Origin: Sphingomonas profundi
Lineage (GTDB): Bacteria > Pseudomonadota > Alphaproteobacteria > Sphingomonadales > Sphingomonadaceae
Assembly: GCF_009739515.1 (NCBI RefSeq)
Contig: NZ_CP046535.1
Span: 992,001-1,056,000 of the forward strand
Length of the DNA: 64,000 nt
Reading direction: 5' to 3'
In this document: in pieces, positions 1 to 7,420 of the stretch
How the letters are laid out: every line of letters begins with the position of its first letter
Numbering within the stretch: the first letter of the stretch is position 1
The notes under the pieces: generated by a model
The model's database searches: none
What the model was told of the DNA's origin: nothing
The model's input: only the letters and a program-made list of their open reading frames with translations
Translations under genes and position numbers: made by a program

Positions 1-300
1 TTCCACGATTTCGAGGTCGGCCGGCCGCAGCGGCTGCTCGTTTCGGTGGAGGTGTGGGTGGACGATCACGCCTTCGCCTCTGAAGACACGGCGGCGGCGG
101 CGTGGAACTATGATTTCCTGCGGACGGAGATCGGACGCATGGTGCAGGGCCGCCGCTTCAACCTGCAGGAGACGCTGGTGCGCGAGATCTACGCGCTGAT
201 CGCGGCGCGCGCCGGCGTGGTGCGGCTGCGCGTCTCCGCCCGCAAGCCGGACGTCTATCCGGACTGCGCCGCCGTGGGCGTGGAGATAGCGTCCTTCTAG
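1..300 (+). CDS. folB: Dihydroneopterin aldolase, 3' part
   Basis: The window opens inside this gene; 99 codons are visible before the TAG stop and the true start lies to the left. The reading frame is open from base 1. FolB removes glycolaldehyde from dihydroneopterin in tetrahydrofolate synthesis, in the cytoplasm. The C-terminal half carries the family pattern of a helix with WNYDFL, then FNLQETLVREI and a closing strand VRLRVSARKPDVYPDCAAVG, which matches the core of the small homo-oligomeric T-fold enzyme. The related 7,8-dihydroneopterin epimerase activity cannot be told apart from sequence. Confidence 0.72.
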   Translation, partial: FHDFEVGRPQRLLVSVEVWVDDHAFASEDTAAAAWNYDFLRTEIGRMVQGRRFNLQETLVREIYALIAARAGVVRLRVSARKPDVYPDCAAVGVEIASF

Positions 301-310
301 GCCCTGCCGC

Positions 311-1156
311 TCAGCCGGCCGCATAGTTGCGCGCGCAGGCGCCGAGGGCGGTGACCACGAACGCATAATCCTCCCGCGCGGCATCGGCGTCGGCGGGCGA
401 CAGCTCGGCGGTGGCGCTGTCCGGTAGGGTGCCGGGCAGGAAGCAGGCGAGGCGATACCAGAGCAGGGTGTCGCGCGCGGGCGGCCCGGCCGCCTCGTCC
501 ACGATCTCGCCGAGCGCCACCGCCCAGCGCGGCTGCTCCCCGGGGCGGCGCAGCACGTTGAGCGAGATCGGCCGATTGTCTCGCGTCTTCAGGAATATCT
601 GCGTCTCGCTCTCGCCGGGCAGGGCGCCGGGCACGTGGAAGGCGTTGCCGATGCCGGTGACGCGCGGCGGCGCATCGGCGGCGGTGAGGCCGGTGAGGAT
701 GGCGCGCAGCCGCTGGTCCAGCTCCGGCGTCCAGGCGAACTGGGCGTAGGGGGCGGCGAGGCGGAGCTCGCCCGGACGCGCGCCGGCCGTGGTCGCCAGC
801 AGCAGCAGCCGCGCCTTCTTCGGCAGCTTCGGCACGCGCCCGCGCGCATCGAGCGGCAGATCGACCAGCCAGCTGACCTGGCCCGGCAGCCCCTGCGCGC
901 CGCGCACCAGCGACTGCACCGCCGCCTCCACGTAGAAGCGCACGCGGCCGGGCGCCACGCCCGCCGCCTGATCGCCCTTGATGCGGGTCGCGCGCGTCAC
1001 CAGCACGTCCGCCACCACCGGCGACGCGGCGGCAAGATCGGTGAGGTCGGCGTAGGTGAAGGGCGGGGCGGCGGCCGGCGGCGGCACCGGCGCGGCCGCG
1101 AGCGCCGGCGGCGCCATCAGCGCCGCGAGGCTCGGCAGGAACAGGCGATGGCGCAT
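311..1156 (-). CDS. Hypothetical exported protein
   Basis: I do not recognise this 281-residue protein. It starts with a clear signal peptide (MRHRLFLPSLAALMAPPALA, cleavage probably after an Ala-x-Ala near residue 21), followed by a proline/alanine linker and a mixed alpha/beta domain of about 240 residues that should fold in the periplasm. A GGAG sequence sits 8 bases before the ATG, which supports the start. It is divergent from the tonB operon and converges on folB with a 10-base gap. No catalytic motif is visible; two cysteines near the C-terminus could form a disulfide. Looks like a lineage-specific sphingomonad protein. Confidence 0.7.
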   Translation of the reverse strand: MRHRLFLPSLAALMAPPALAAAPVPPPAAAPPFTYADLTDLAAASPVVADVLVTRATRIKGDQAAGVAPGRVRFYVEAAVQSLVRGAQGLPGQVSWLVDLPLDARGRVPKLPKKARLLLLATTAGARPGELRLAAPYAQFAWTPELDQRLRAILTGLTAADAPPRVTGIGNAFHVPGALPGESETQIFLKTRDNRPISLNVLRRPGEQPRWAVALGEIVDEAAGPPARDTLLWYRLACFLPGTLPDSATAELSPADADAAREDYAFVVTALGACARNYAAG

Positions 1157-1293
1157 GGGAGGGCTCCGTTGGCCGGAAGGGAAGGGGGAGGCGGCGACCG
1201 CGTCAACCTAGCTCTTGGCATGGGGTAAACGCCTTATTCAAGTCGCTGACAAAGCAATTGCGTCCTCCGGGGGCTCGCGATAGAAACTGGCCT

Positions 1294-1335
1294 CGACCCG
1301 CTGAAACCATAGCAAAACGGGTCGCACGGATTTTT
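1294..1335 (+). promoter_or_regulatory. Weak hairpin plus T-run in tonB leader
   Basis: A 7-bp perfect stem (cgacccg at 1294-1300 pairing with cgggtcg at 1318-1324) with a 17-base loop is followed shortly by five T. It lies 63 bases before tonB in the 241-base divergent intergenic region. It might be an attenuator, but the long loop makes a chance match quite possible. No other clear element was seen in this region apart from the GGAGGGAG ribosome site before tonB. Confidence 0.22.
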
Positions 1336-1397
1336 AGCTGATGACCCGCCAGTCATCGAAATCTAGGGCTTGCGGAACGGAGGGAGTGTCTTCCTGA

Positions 1398-2063
1398 ATG
1401 TCATACGCTGATCAACCTGCGATGAGCACCCGCAAGATGGTGTCGATAGGGCTCGTCGTCCTGTTGCACGCTCTGCTGGGCTACGCGTTCATCACGGGCC
1501 TTGCGTACAACGTGATCAAGAAGGTCGCGACGGATACCAAGGTCTTCGACGTGGCGGAGGAGCCGCCACCCCCCGAGGAGAAGCCGCCACCCCCGCCGCC
1601 TGAGACGAAGGTGGAGCCGCCGCCCATGGTGGCCCCGCCGCCGATCGTCAGCGCGCCGACGGTGAGCACGCCGACCATCGTGACGGTGCCGCAGGCGCCG
1701 GCCGCCCCGGTCATCACGCCCACGGCGCCCCCCGCGCCGCCGCCGCCGCCGAAGCCCGCCCTTCAGGCGCGTGCCCAGGAGCGTGGCAACAGTTCCAGCT
1801 GGGTGACGACCGAGGATTATCCGTCCCGCGCGTTGCGTGAGGGTACGGAGGGCGTCTCCGGCGTCGCATGGGATGTCGATGCGACCGGCAAGGTGGTGAA
1901 CTGCCACGTGACCGCGTCGAGCGGCTCTCCCGAGCTTGACGACGCCGCCTGCAAGAACATCACGCGTCGCGGCCGTTACAAGCCGGCGCTTGACTCGGCG
2001 GGCACCGCGATCGCGTCCAGCGGCTTCAGCCGCCGGGTACGCTGGCAGATCCCGAAGGAATGA
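1398..2063 (+). CDS. tonB: TonB family energy-transducing protein
   Basis: TonB couples the inner-membrane proton motive force, through ExbB-ExbD, to outer-membrane receptors. The 221-residue protein has an N-terminal anchor (about residues 16-37), a long rigid Pro-rich spacer (roughly residues 55-125, with EPPPPEEKPPPPPP) that spans the periplasm, and a C-terminal TonB domain with YPSRALREGTEGV and a strand-rich end VRWQIPKE. A GGAGGGAG ribosome site lies about 10 bases before the ATG; an internal ATG at residue 9 is an alternative start. It heads the exbB-exbD-exbD operon and would serve the TonB-dependent receptors found later in the window. Confidence 0.93.
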   Translation: MSYADQPAMSTRKMVSIGLVVLLHALLGYAFITGLAYNVIKKVATDTKVFDVAEEPPPPEEKPPPPPPETKVEPPPMVAPPPIVSAPTVSTPTIVTVPQAPAAPVITPTAPPAPPPPPKPALQARAQERGNSSSWVTTEDYPSRALREGTEGVSGVAWDVDATGKVVNCHVTASSGSPELDDAACKNITRRGRYKPALDSAGTAIASSGFSRRVRWQIPKE

Positions 2064-2139
2064 TCCCGGAGGCCGGCGCTGCCGCAAGGTGGCCCGGCCT
2101 TCTTCTCACCGCACCGATTAAGAAGAGGACTTCCCCCAA

Positions 2140-2898
2140 ATGGCTACCCCCGCAGCACCGGCCGGCGACAACCCGTATGGCCTGATGGCCGCTCTCGAGC
2201 AGGGCGGCACCATCGCCTGGACCGTGTTCATCATCCTGGTGATCATGTCCGCGGCGTCCTGGTACATCATGTTCACCAAGCTGATCGAGCAGCAGAAGAT
2301 CCTCAACCAGGCCAAGCGCGCGCGCACCCAGTTCTGGGGTACGCCGACCCTCAAGGAGGGCGCCGCCAAGCTCGAGAAGAACTCGGCCTACCGCCAGATC
2401 GTCGACGACGGCCTGCGCGCCCAGGACGAGCACACCAAGCTGCTCGACCCGGTCGACCAGCATGACTGGCTGCTGACCTCGCTGAACCGCAGCCAGGGCC
2501 TGGTGAACTCCCGCCTCGGCAACGGCCTGGCCGTGCTCGCCACGGTCGGCTCGACCTCGCCGTTCGTCGGCCTGTTCGGCACCGTGATCGGCATCTACCG
2601 CGCGCTCATCAAGATCGGTTCGGCCGGTCAGGCGTCGATCGACGCCGTCGCCGGCCCGGTCGGCGAGGCGCTGATCATGACCGCGCTCGGCCTGGCCGTG
2701 GCGGTGCCCGCGGTGCTCGGCTACAACTGGCTGATCCGCCGCAACAAGGTGGTGGCCGAGCAGCTGGCCGCCTTCTCGAACGACCTGCACGGCTACATGG
2801 TCTCGGGCGGCGCGCTGAAGCCGGTCGTCGCCGGCCGCGCGCCGGCTCCGGCGCTGAAGACCGGCTCGGCCGCCATCGCGCCGAACCCGAAGCCCTAA
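2140..2898 (+). CDS. exbB: ExbB/TolQ proton channel protein
   Basis: ExbB forms the pentameric inner-membrane channel of the TonB motor. The 252-residue protein has a first membrane segment at about residues 20-43, a cytoplasmic stretch, and two further segments around 122-150 and 165-190. The hallmark LATVGSTSPFVGLFGTVIGI and the GPVGEALIMTALGLAVAVPA segment match the MotA/TolQ/ExbB family closely. An Ala/Pro tail follows the last helix. AAGAGGA precedes the start by about 11 bases. It follows tonB by 76 bases and precedes the two exbD genes; the neighbours favour ExbB over TolQ because no tolA, tolB or pal is present. Confidence 0.95.
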   Translation: MATPAAPAGDNPYGLMAALEQGGTIAWTVFIILVIMSAASWYIMFTKLIEQQKILNQAKRARTQFWGTPTLKEGAAKLEKNSAYRQIVDDGLRAQDEHTKLLDPVDQHDWLLTSLNRSQGLVNSRLGNGLAVLATVGSTSPFVGLFGTVIGIYRALIKIGSAGQASIDAVAGPVGEALIMTALGLAVAVPAVLGYNWLIRRNKVVAEQLAAFSNDLHGYMVSGGALKPVVAGRAPAPALKTGSAAIAPNPKP

Positions 2899-2907
2899 GC
2901 CATGACG

Positions 2908-2940
2908 GCCGGGGGGGCGGCGCTGCGCCGCCCCCCCGGC
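2908..2940. other. Perfect 15-bp GC stem-loop between exbB and exbD
   Basis: gccgggggggcggcg (2908-2922) is the exact reverse complement of cgccgcccccccggc (2926-2940), leaving a 3-base loop CTG. It begins nine bases after the exbB stop and has no T-run after it. Such a stable hairpin inside an operon fits an mRNA-stability or partial-termination element that sets different levels of ExbB and ExbD, as is known for other operons; that role is inferred here. Confidence 0.7.
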
Positions 2941-3036
2941 ATCATCGACCCGGCCCGGGCTGGCCATCCAAGCCGCAGACCGGACCGCCAAGTCGCAGAC
3001 CGTACTGGTTTCAGCGCACAGATAGGATCTTACCCC

Positions 3037-3519
3037 ATGGCAATGAGTGCGGGACCGGGAGAAGACGGCGCACCGATGTCGGACATCAACACGACGCCGC
3101 TCGTCGACGTCATGTTGGTGCTCCTCATCATCTTCCTGATCACGGTGCCCGTCGTCATCCAGACGGTCCCGATGGAAATTCCGAAGGTCGCGTTCGAGCC
3201 GACCACGACCAAGCCCGAGAACGTCTCGCTCTCGATCAAGGCGAGCCCGAGCGGCGAGTGCGAGGTCTACTGGGGCCTGACGCGGGTGAACGCGCAGGAA
3301 CTGCTGGATCGCGCGGTGGCCAAGCTGCGGCTGGAGATCGACAAGCAGGGTGGCCCGACGGCCGCCGGCATCGAGCTGCCCGAGGCACATATCCGCGGCG
3401 ACGTGAAGACGCCCTATCGCTGCATCGGCGGCGCGGTGTTCACGATGCAGCGCGCCGGCTTCGCCCGCGTGGGCTTCATTTCGGAACCGCCGGCCGGCTA
3501 TCGTACCGAGCGTCTGTGA
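3037..3519 (+). CDS. exbD: ExbD/TolR family protein (first copy)
   Basis: ExbD sits in the ExbB pore and carries the proton-accepting aspartate. The 160-residue form starting at 3037 (AGGA nine bases upstream) has the family signature DINTTPLVDVMLVLLIIFLI near residues 16-35, where the Asp of PLVDVML is the expected proton-path residue. The reading frame stays open to 2902, but the extra 45 residues overlap the intergenic hairpin and look non-coding. The periplasmic domain contains two cysteines (ECEVYW and YRCIGG) absent from the second copy, a possible disulfide. This type of long ExbD is often paired with a second ExbD in sphingomonads and xanthomonads. Confidence 0.93.
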   Translation: MAMSAGPGEDGAPMSDINTTPLVDVMLVLLIIFLITVPVVIQTVPMEIPKVAFEPTTTKPENVSLSIKASPSGECEVYWGLTRVNAQELLDRAVAKLRLEIDKQGGPTAAGIELPEAHIRGDVKTPYRCIGGAVFTMQRAGFARVGFISEPPAGYRTERL

Positions 3520-3578
3520 TCGACTGCGTCGCCTGGCGCGGCCATCGTCCGACGCGATCTGTTTGAGGAGTAATCATC

Positions 3579-4007
3579 ATGGCAATGGCAGCGAGCACCA
3601 CCGAAGGTGAGCCGATGATGGACATCAACACGACGCCGTTGATCGACGTCATGCTGGTGCTCCTGATCATGTTCATCATCACCATCCCGGTGCAGACCCA
3701 CGCGGTGAAGCTGGATCTGCCGGTGAACGACCAGAACAACACCACGCCGCCGCCGATCGATCCGGTGAAGAACAAGGTCACGATCGATCCGGCCGGCACC
3801 GTCTTCTGGAACGGCACGCCCGTCCAGCTGACGACGCTGAAGCAGTATCTCGACCTCACCCAGTCGATGAACCCCGTGCCGGAGCTGCATCTGCAGCCTG
3901 ATCCGCAGGCGCGCTACGACGTGGTGGACAATGTCCTCGCCGTTACCAAGCGTGCGCAGGTCGAGAAGATGGGCTTCATCGGCAACGAGGCCTACGGCAA
4001 CTTCTGA
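3579..4007 (+). CDS. exbD: ExbD/TolR family protein (second copy)
   Basis: A second ExbD of 142 residues, 59 bases after the first, with GAGGAG just upstream of the ATG. It repeats the signature MMDINTTPLIDVMLVLLIMF (residues 13-32) with the membrane aspartate conserved, but its periplasmic domain (about residues 45-142) differs from the first copy and lacks its cysteines. The two paralogues may assemble as a mixed dimer in the ExbB pore or serve different receptors; the sequence does not decide this. A strong hairpin follows and probably ends the operon. Confidence 0.93.
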   Translation: MAMAASTTEGEPMMDINTTPLIDVMLVLLIMFIITIPVQTHAVKLDLPVNDQNNTTPPPIDPVKNKVTIDPAGTVFWNGTPVQLTTLKQYLDLTQSMNPVPELHLQPDPQARYDVVDNVLAVTKRAQVEKMGFIGNEAYGNF

Positions 4008-4026
4008 TCGCTTCGGTCGGATGTTG

Positions 4027-4056
4027 AACGGCGCCGGCAGCGATGCCGGCGCCGTT
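4027..4056 (+). terminator. Probable terminator of tonB-exbBDD operon
   Basis: aacggcgccggca (4027-4039) pairs perfectly with tgccggcgccgtt (4044-4056) over 13 bp with a GCGA loop. It starts 19 bases after the last exbD stop. There is no T-run, so it could also act only as a 3' stabiliser. The remaining intergenic bases to 4269 hold nothing I recognise. Confidence 0.6.
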
Positions 4057-4269
4057 CGCGTGTCAGGCGGTGCCTGTAGCGAGGCCTGTATCGGGCGTCG
4101 TTCGTTTCTCGGGCGCCGTTCGCGTATCGGAGATCGCTTAATCACAGGCGCACTCCGGCCTGCGCGGTGTGATCGGAGCGGCGTTCGCGCCTCACCCGCG
4201 ATTGTCATAGCAGCGATCGGATCCGGCAGCACGAAACGGTGGCTCATCCGCGCCGAGGTGCGACCGCTC

Positions 4270-5088
4270 TCAGCCCCGAACGAAGCGCATCGTCGTCGCG
4301 AGGGGGGGCGCGGCCGGGTTCAGGCCGTGCCGCAGGGGGCGGGCGACGCCGCCGTCGCGCGGCGGCAGACCGAGCGCGCGGCGGAGCAGGTAGGCGAGGT
4401 AGATGCGGTCGCCCAGCAGGCGCCGGTGCGGCATGGTGGCGATGGGCCGGGTCATCGGCTCATAGTTGATCATCCCGTTCGAGAGCATGATCGTCCAGCT
4501 GTCTGCGGGGAACAGGGCGTCGTGCCGATCGTCGTCGCGCTCGGCGAGCAGCGCGATCATGTCCTGCCAAGGTAGCGGCATGATCGCGGCGGTAGGCAGA
4601 AGCAAGGCGTGGCCGCCATGGGCGGCGATGGCCGCCTCCATCTGCACGGAGGCGAGATCCAGCCAGCGGAACGGCGCCCCCTGCCGGATGCGGGCGGCGA
4701 CACGGGCGTAATGATCGCGCGCCACCCGGTCGCCCATGCGGGCGGCCATGAAGTTGCAGCTCATATAACCCTGCGGCTCGCGATAGCCGACGAAGCCGTG
4801 CACCGCCGCCATGTCCAGCAGCGGGCCGAGCGGACGCAGCAGGATGCAGTCCACATCGAGGTAGAGGCCGCCGTGAAAGGTCAGCAGATAGGCGCGGACA
4901 TAATCGGAGAGGTGGTTGAGCGAGAGGCCGTCGATCGGCAGGTCGCGGTCGTGGCGGCGCAGACGCTCGAAACCGGCGCGATCCAGCAGTACCGCGTCCG
5001 GGTGGTGGCGGCGGATCGTCTCGATGCACAGATCGATGAACGGGGGGCGCGGCCCTTCCCAGAACAGCCAGATCGTGCGGTCGGTCAT
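4270..5088 (-). CDS. DXD-type glycosyltransferase (GT32/capsule-like)
   Basis: A 272-residue sugar transferase of the Gly_transf_sug/GT32 kind, which moves a sugar from a nucleotide donor to a surface glycan or lipid. The N-terminus IWLFWEGPRPPF is typical, and the core SDYVRAYLLTFHGGLYLDVD (residues 61-80) contains the family's R-x-x-L...GG-x-Y-x-D-x-D metal site, with LDVD at 77-80. No signal peptide or membrane helix is seen, so it probably acts on the cytoplasmic face. It is a single reverse gene between the exbD terminator and the L,D-transpeptidase; acceptor and sugar cannot be read from the sequence. Confidence 0.82.
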   Translation of the reverse strand: MTDRTIWLFWEGPRPPFIDLCIETIRRHHPDAVLLDRAGFERLRRHDRDLPIDGLSLNHLSDYVRAYLLTFHGGLYLDVDCILLRPLGPLLDMAAVHGFVGYREPQGYMSCNFMAARMGDRVARDHYARVAARIRQGAPFRWLDLASVQMEAAIAAHGGHALLLPTAAIMPLPWQDMIALLAERDDDRHDALFPADSWTIMLSNGMINYEPMTRPIATMPHRRLLGDRIYLAYLLRRALGLPPRDGGVARPLRHGLNPAAPPLATTMRFVRG

Positions 5089-5243
5089 CGGCGGCGGGCA
5101 CCAGCGGAGCGGGTGATCTGCCTAGCCATTCCCGCCGCCTTTGTCACCGTCGGCGCGCGCGGCGCCGCACACGGGCATCGCATTGACAGGAGGAGCGGAC
5201 GCGTCCGTAAATGAAGCCGGTCGCGACTCCAGTGGAGGCAGCC

Positions 5244-5852
5244 ATGCAACGCTCGATCTTCGTCGATCTCGCCAAGTTCCGCATCGACATCTTCGAATAT
5301 GACGCGGTGGTGCGCACCATCACCAACTTCGCGATCGGGCGGCAGGGGCACAGGACACCCATGTTCGAGGACGGGTCGATTTCACCGACCAAGCGCTGTC
5401 GCGATTATGTAAGCCATAGTTACCCGAAACCGCATGGCGGCGCGAAGATGCCGTTCGCTCTGTTCTTCAAGCAGGACGAGGCCTGCGCGTTCCACGAGGG
5501 CAGCGCCGCGGTGCCGTCGCACGGGTGCATCCACCTTGAGCCGCCTGATGCGCGATGGCTGTTCGCATGGGCCGGCTCCGCTCCGATCGGGCTGACGATC
5601 CGCGGGCCGTATCCAGCCTCTTCGGTGCCGCCGCAGAGGCTCTACCGCTTCGGCGCGGGGAACATGCTGGTCGCGGTCGTCCGCCAGATCCAGCAGGCGC
5701 TGGCCGCAGCCGGCCTCGATCCCGGCCAGATCGACGGCGAGTTCCGCGACAAGACGGACGAGGCGGTCCGCGCCTTCCAGGCGCGGCACGGGCTGGTCGA
5801 GGACGGCATCGTCGGCCGCGATACGGCGACGGCGCTCGGCATCGCCTGGTAG
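5244..5852 (+). CDS. L,D-transpeptidase (YkuD) with peptidoglycan-binding domain
   Basis: The protein joins a YkuD catalytic domain to a C-terminal peptidoglycan-binding domain. Catalytic motif HEGS at residues 84-87 and SHGCIHL at 92-98 (His93, Cys95) match the Cys-dependent transpeptidases that make 3-3 cross-links or attach proteins to the wall. Residues about 145-200 (GQIDGEFRDKTDEAVRAFQ) match the PG_binding_1 fold. I chose ATG 5244 because GGAGG lies close upstream; an in-frame ATG at 5211 adds 11 residues. Neither start gives an evident signal peptide, which is odd for a wall enzyme: it may be exported by another route, or a start lies elsewhere. Confidence 0.85.
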   Translation: MQRSIFVDLAKFRIDIFEYDAVVRTITNFAIGRQGHRTPMFEDGSISPTKRCRDYVSHSYPKPHGGAKMPFALFFKQDEACAFHEGSAAVPSHGCIHLEPPDARWLFAWAGSAPIGLTIRGPYPASSVPPQRLYRFGAGNMLVAVVRQIQQALAAAGLDPGQIDGEFRDKTDEAVRAFQARHGLVEDGIVGRDTATALGIAW

Positions 5853-5899
5853 TCCGCCGGTCCGGCGCGGGTGTGCGCCCGCGACGGACCGGCATGCCC

Positions 5900-7219
5900 T
5901 CAGCGGCTGCCCGTCTTGCGGACGGCGCCGGCGTGGCGGCCTACGCTGCCGCGGCGGCGCGGCGCATAGGTGCGCTCGCCGGGTGCGGCGCGATCGCCCG
6001 CGCCGCGATGGCCGCCACGGTCGTCAGGCCGGCGGGCGGGGCGCTCGTCGGAAGCGGCGGGCTTGGGCAGCTTGGCCTTTTCCGCGAGGAAATTGTCCGG
6101 CAGCGGCACCACGGCCAGCTTCACTCGAGTCAGCTTCTCGATGCCGCGCAGATACGCCTTCTCGTCGTCAGCCACGAAGGCGATGGCGATGCCGCTGGCG
6201 CCGGCGCGCGCGGTGCGGCCGATGCGGTGGACATATTGCTCGGCCACGTTCGGCAGTTCGAAGTTGAACACGTGGCTCACGCCGCCGATGTCGATGCCGC
6301 GCGCGGCGATGTCGGTGGCGACGAGGATCTTGATCTCGCCCGTGCGGAACATGCCGAGCGCCCGCTCGCGCTGCGGCTGGCTCTTGTTGCCGTGGATCGC
6401 CATCGCGGCGATGCCGGCGGCGTTCAGATGCTTCACGATCCGATCCGCGCCATGCTTGGTGCGGGAGAAGATCAGCGCCCGGTCGATCGGCTCGGACCGC
6501 AGCTTCATCGTCAGCAGCGCCTGCTTCTCGCCGGCATTGCAGAAGGTGACGAACTGCTCGACGCGCTCCGCCGTGGTCGATTGCGGCGCGACCGAGACCT
6601 TGACCGGATCGCTGAGGAAGCGATCGCCGAGGTCCGCGATCGTCTTGGGCATGGTGGCGGAGAAGAACAGGCTCTGGCGCTTCTTCGGCAGCATCGTATC
6701 GATCCGCTTCAGCGCGTGGATGAAGCCCAGGTCGAGCATCTGGTCCGCCTCGTCGAGCACGAAGATCTCGACATATTTGAGGCTGAGCGCGCGCTGGTCG
6801 ATCAGGTCGAGCAGGCGGCCGGGCGTCGCGACGAGGATGTCCACGCCGCCCGCCAGTTGACGGATCTGCTTGCCGATCGGCACGCCGCCGAACACCGTCG
6901 CCACCGACAGGCGCAGGAACTTGCCATATTCGGTGAACGACTGGGCGATCTGGCTCGCCAGTTCCCGCGTGGGCGAGAGCACCAGCATCCGACAGCCGCC
7001 AGGCGGCCGGTGCTTGAGGTTGTTCGCGAGATAATCGAGCGAGGGCAGCGCGAAGGCGGCGGTCTTGCCGGTGCCGGTCTGGGCGATGCCGCACAGATCG
7101 CGGCCTTCCAGCAGCGGCGGGATTGCCTGCACCTGGATCGGCGTCGGCACGTCATAGCCCTTTGCGGCAAGCGCGCGCTGGAGCGGCTCGGACAAGCCGA
7201 GGTCGGTGAATCTGGTCAT
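5900..7219 (-). CDS. rhlE: DEAD-box RNA helicase, RhlE type
   Basis: ATP-dependent RNA helicase of 439 residues. Motifs in order: Q motif (GYDVPTPIQVQAIP, residues 21-34), Walker A AQTGTGKT (46-53), PTRELA, TPGR, DEAD within VLDEADQMLDLGF, SAT, then in the second RecA domain ARGIDI and HRIGRTARAG. The last 60 residues are a basic, Arg/Gly/Pro-rich tail typical of RhlE proteins that bind RNA loosely. Such enzymes work in ribosome maturation and mRNA decay and are often cold-induced. It is convergent with the L,D-transpeptidase gene; the 201 bases upstream (7220-7420) contain no gene. Confidence 0.93.
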   Translation of the reverse strand: MTRFTDLGLSEPLQRALAAKGYDVPTPIQVQAIPPLLEGRDLCGIAQTGTGKTAAFALPSLDYLANNLKHRPPGGCRMLVLSPTRELASQIAQSFTEYGKFLRLSVATVFGGVPIGKQIRQLAGGVDILVATPGRLLDLIDQRALSLKYVEIFVLDEADQMLDLGFIHALKRIDTMLPKKRQSLFFSATMPKTIADLGDRFLSDPVKVSVAPQSTTAERVEQFVTFCNAGEKQALLTMKLRSEPIDRALIFSRTKHGADRIVKHLNAAGIAAMAIHGNKSQPQRERALGMFRTGEIKILVATDIAARGIDIGGVSHVFNFELPNVAEQYVHRIGRTARAGASGIAIAFVADDEKAYLRGIEKLTRVKLAVVPLPDNFLAEKAKLPKPAASDERPARRPDDRGGHRGAGDRAAPGERTYAPRRRGSVGRHAGAVRKTGSR

Positions 7220-7420
7220 GAAAGATCTTTCGCAAATCTGCGCAGCGCCGCCCCGGAAAAGGATGTCGGCGCAAGCGGGTTCGTAAGTGACGACCCGCGT
7301 GAAAGGGGAAGCCCTGGGCTGGTTGCGTCCGAGGGGCAGAGCCGGCCCGCCATGTGGAGGCGACGGGAGATCACGCTGCTCAGGTCCGGATGGAGCGATA
7401 TCGCACCACCGACGCGTGGG

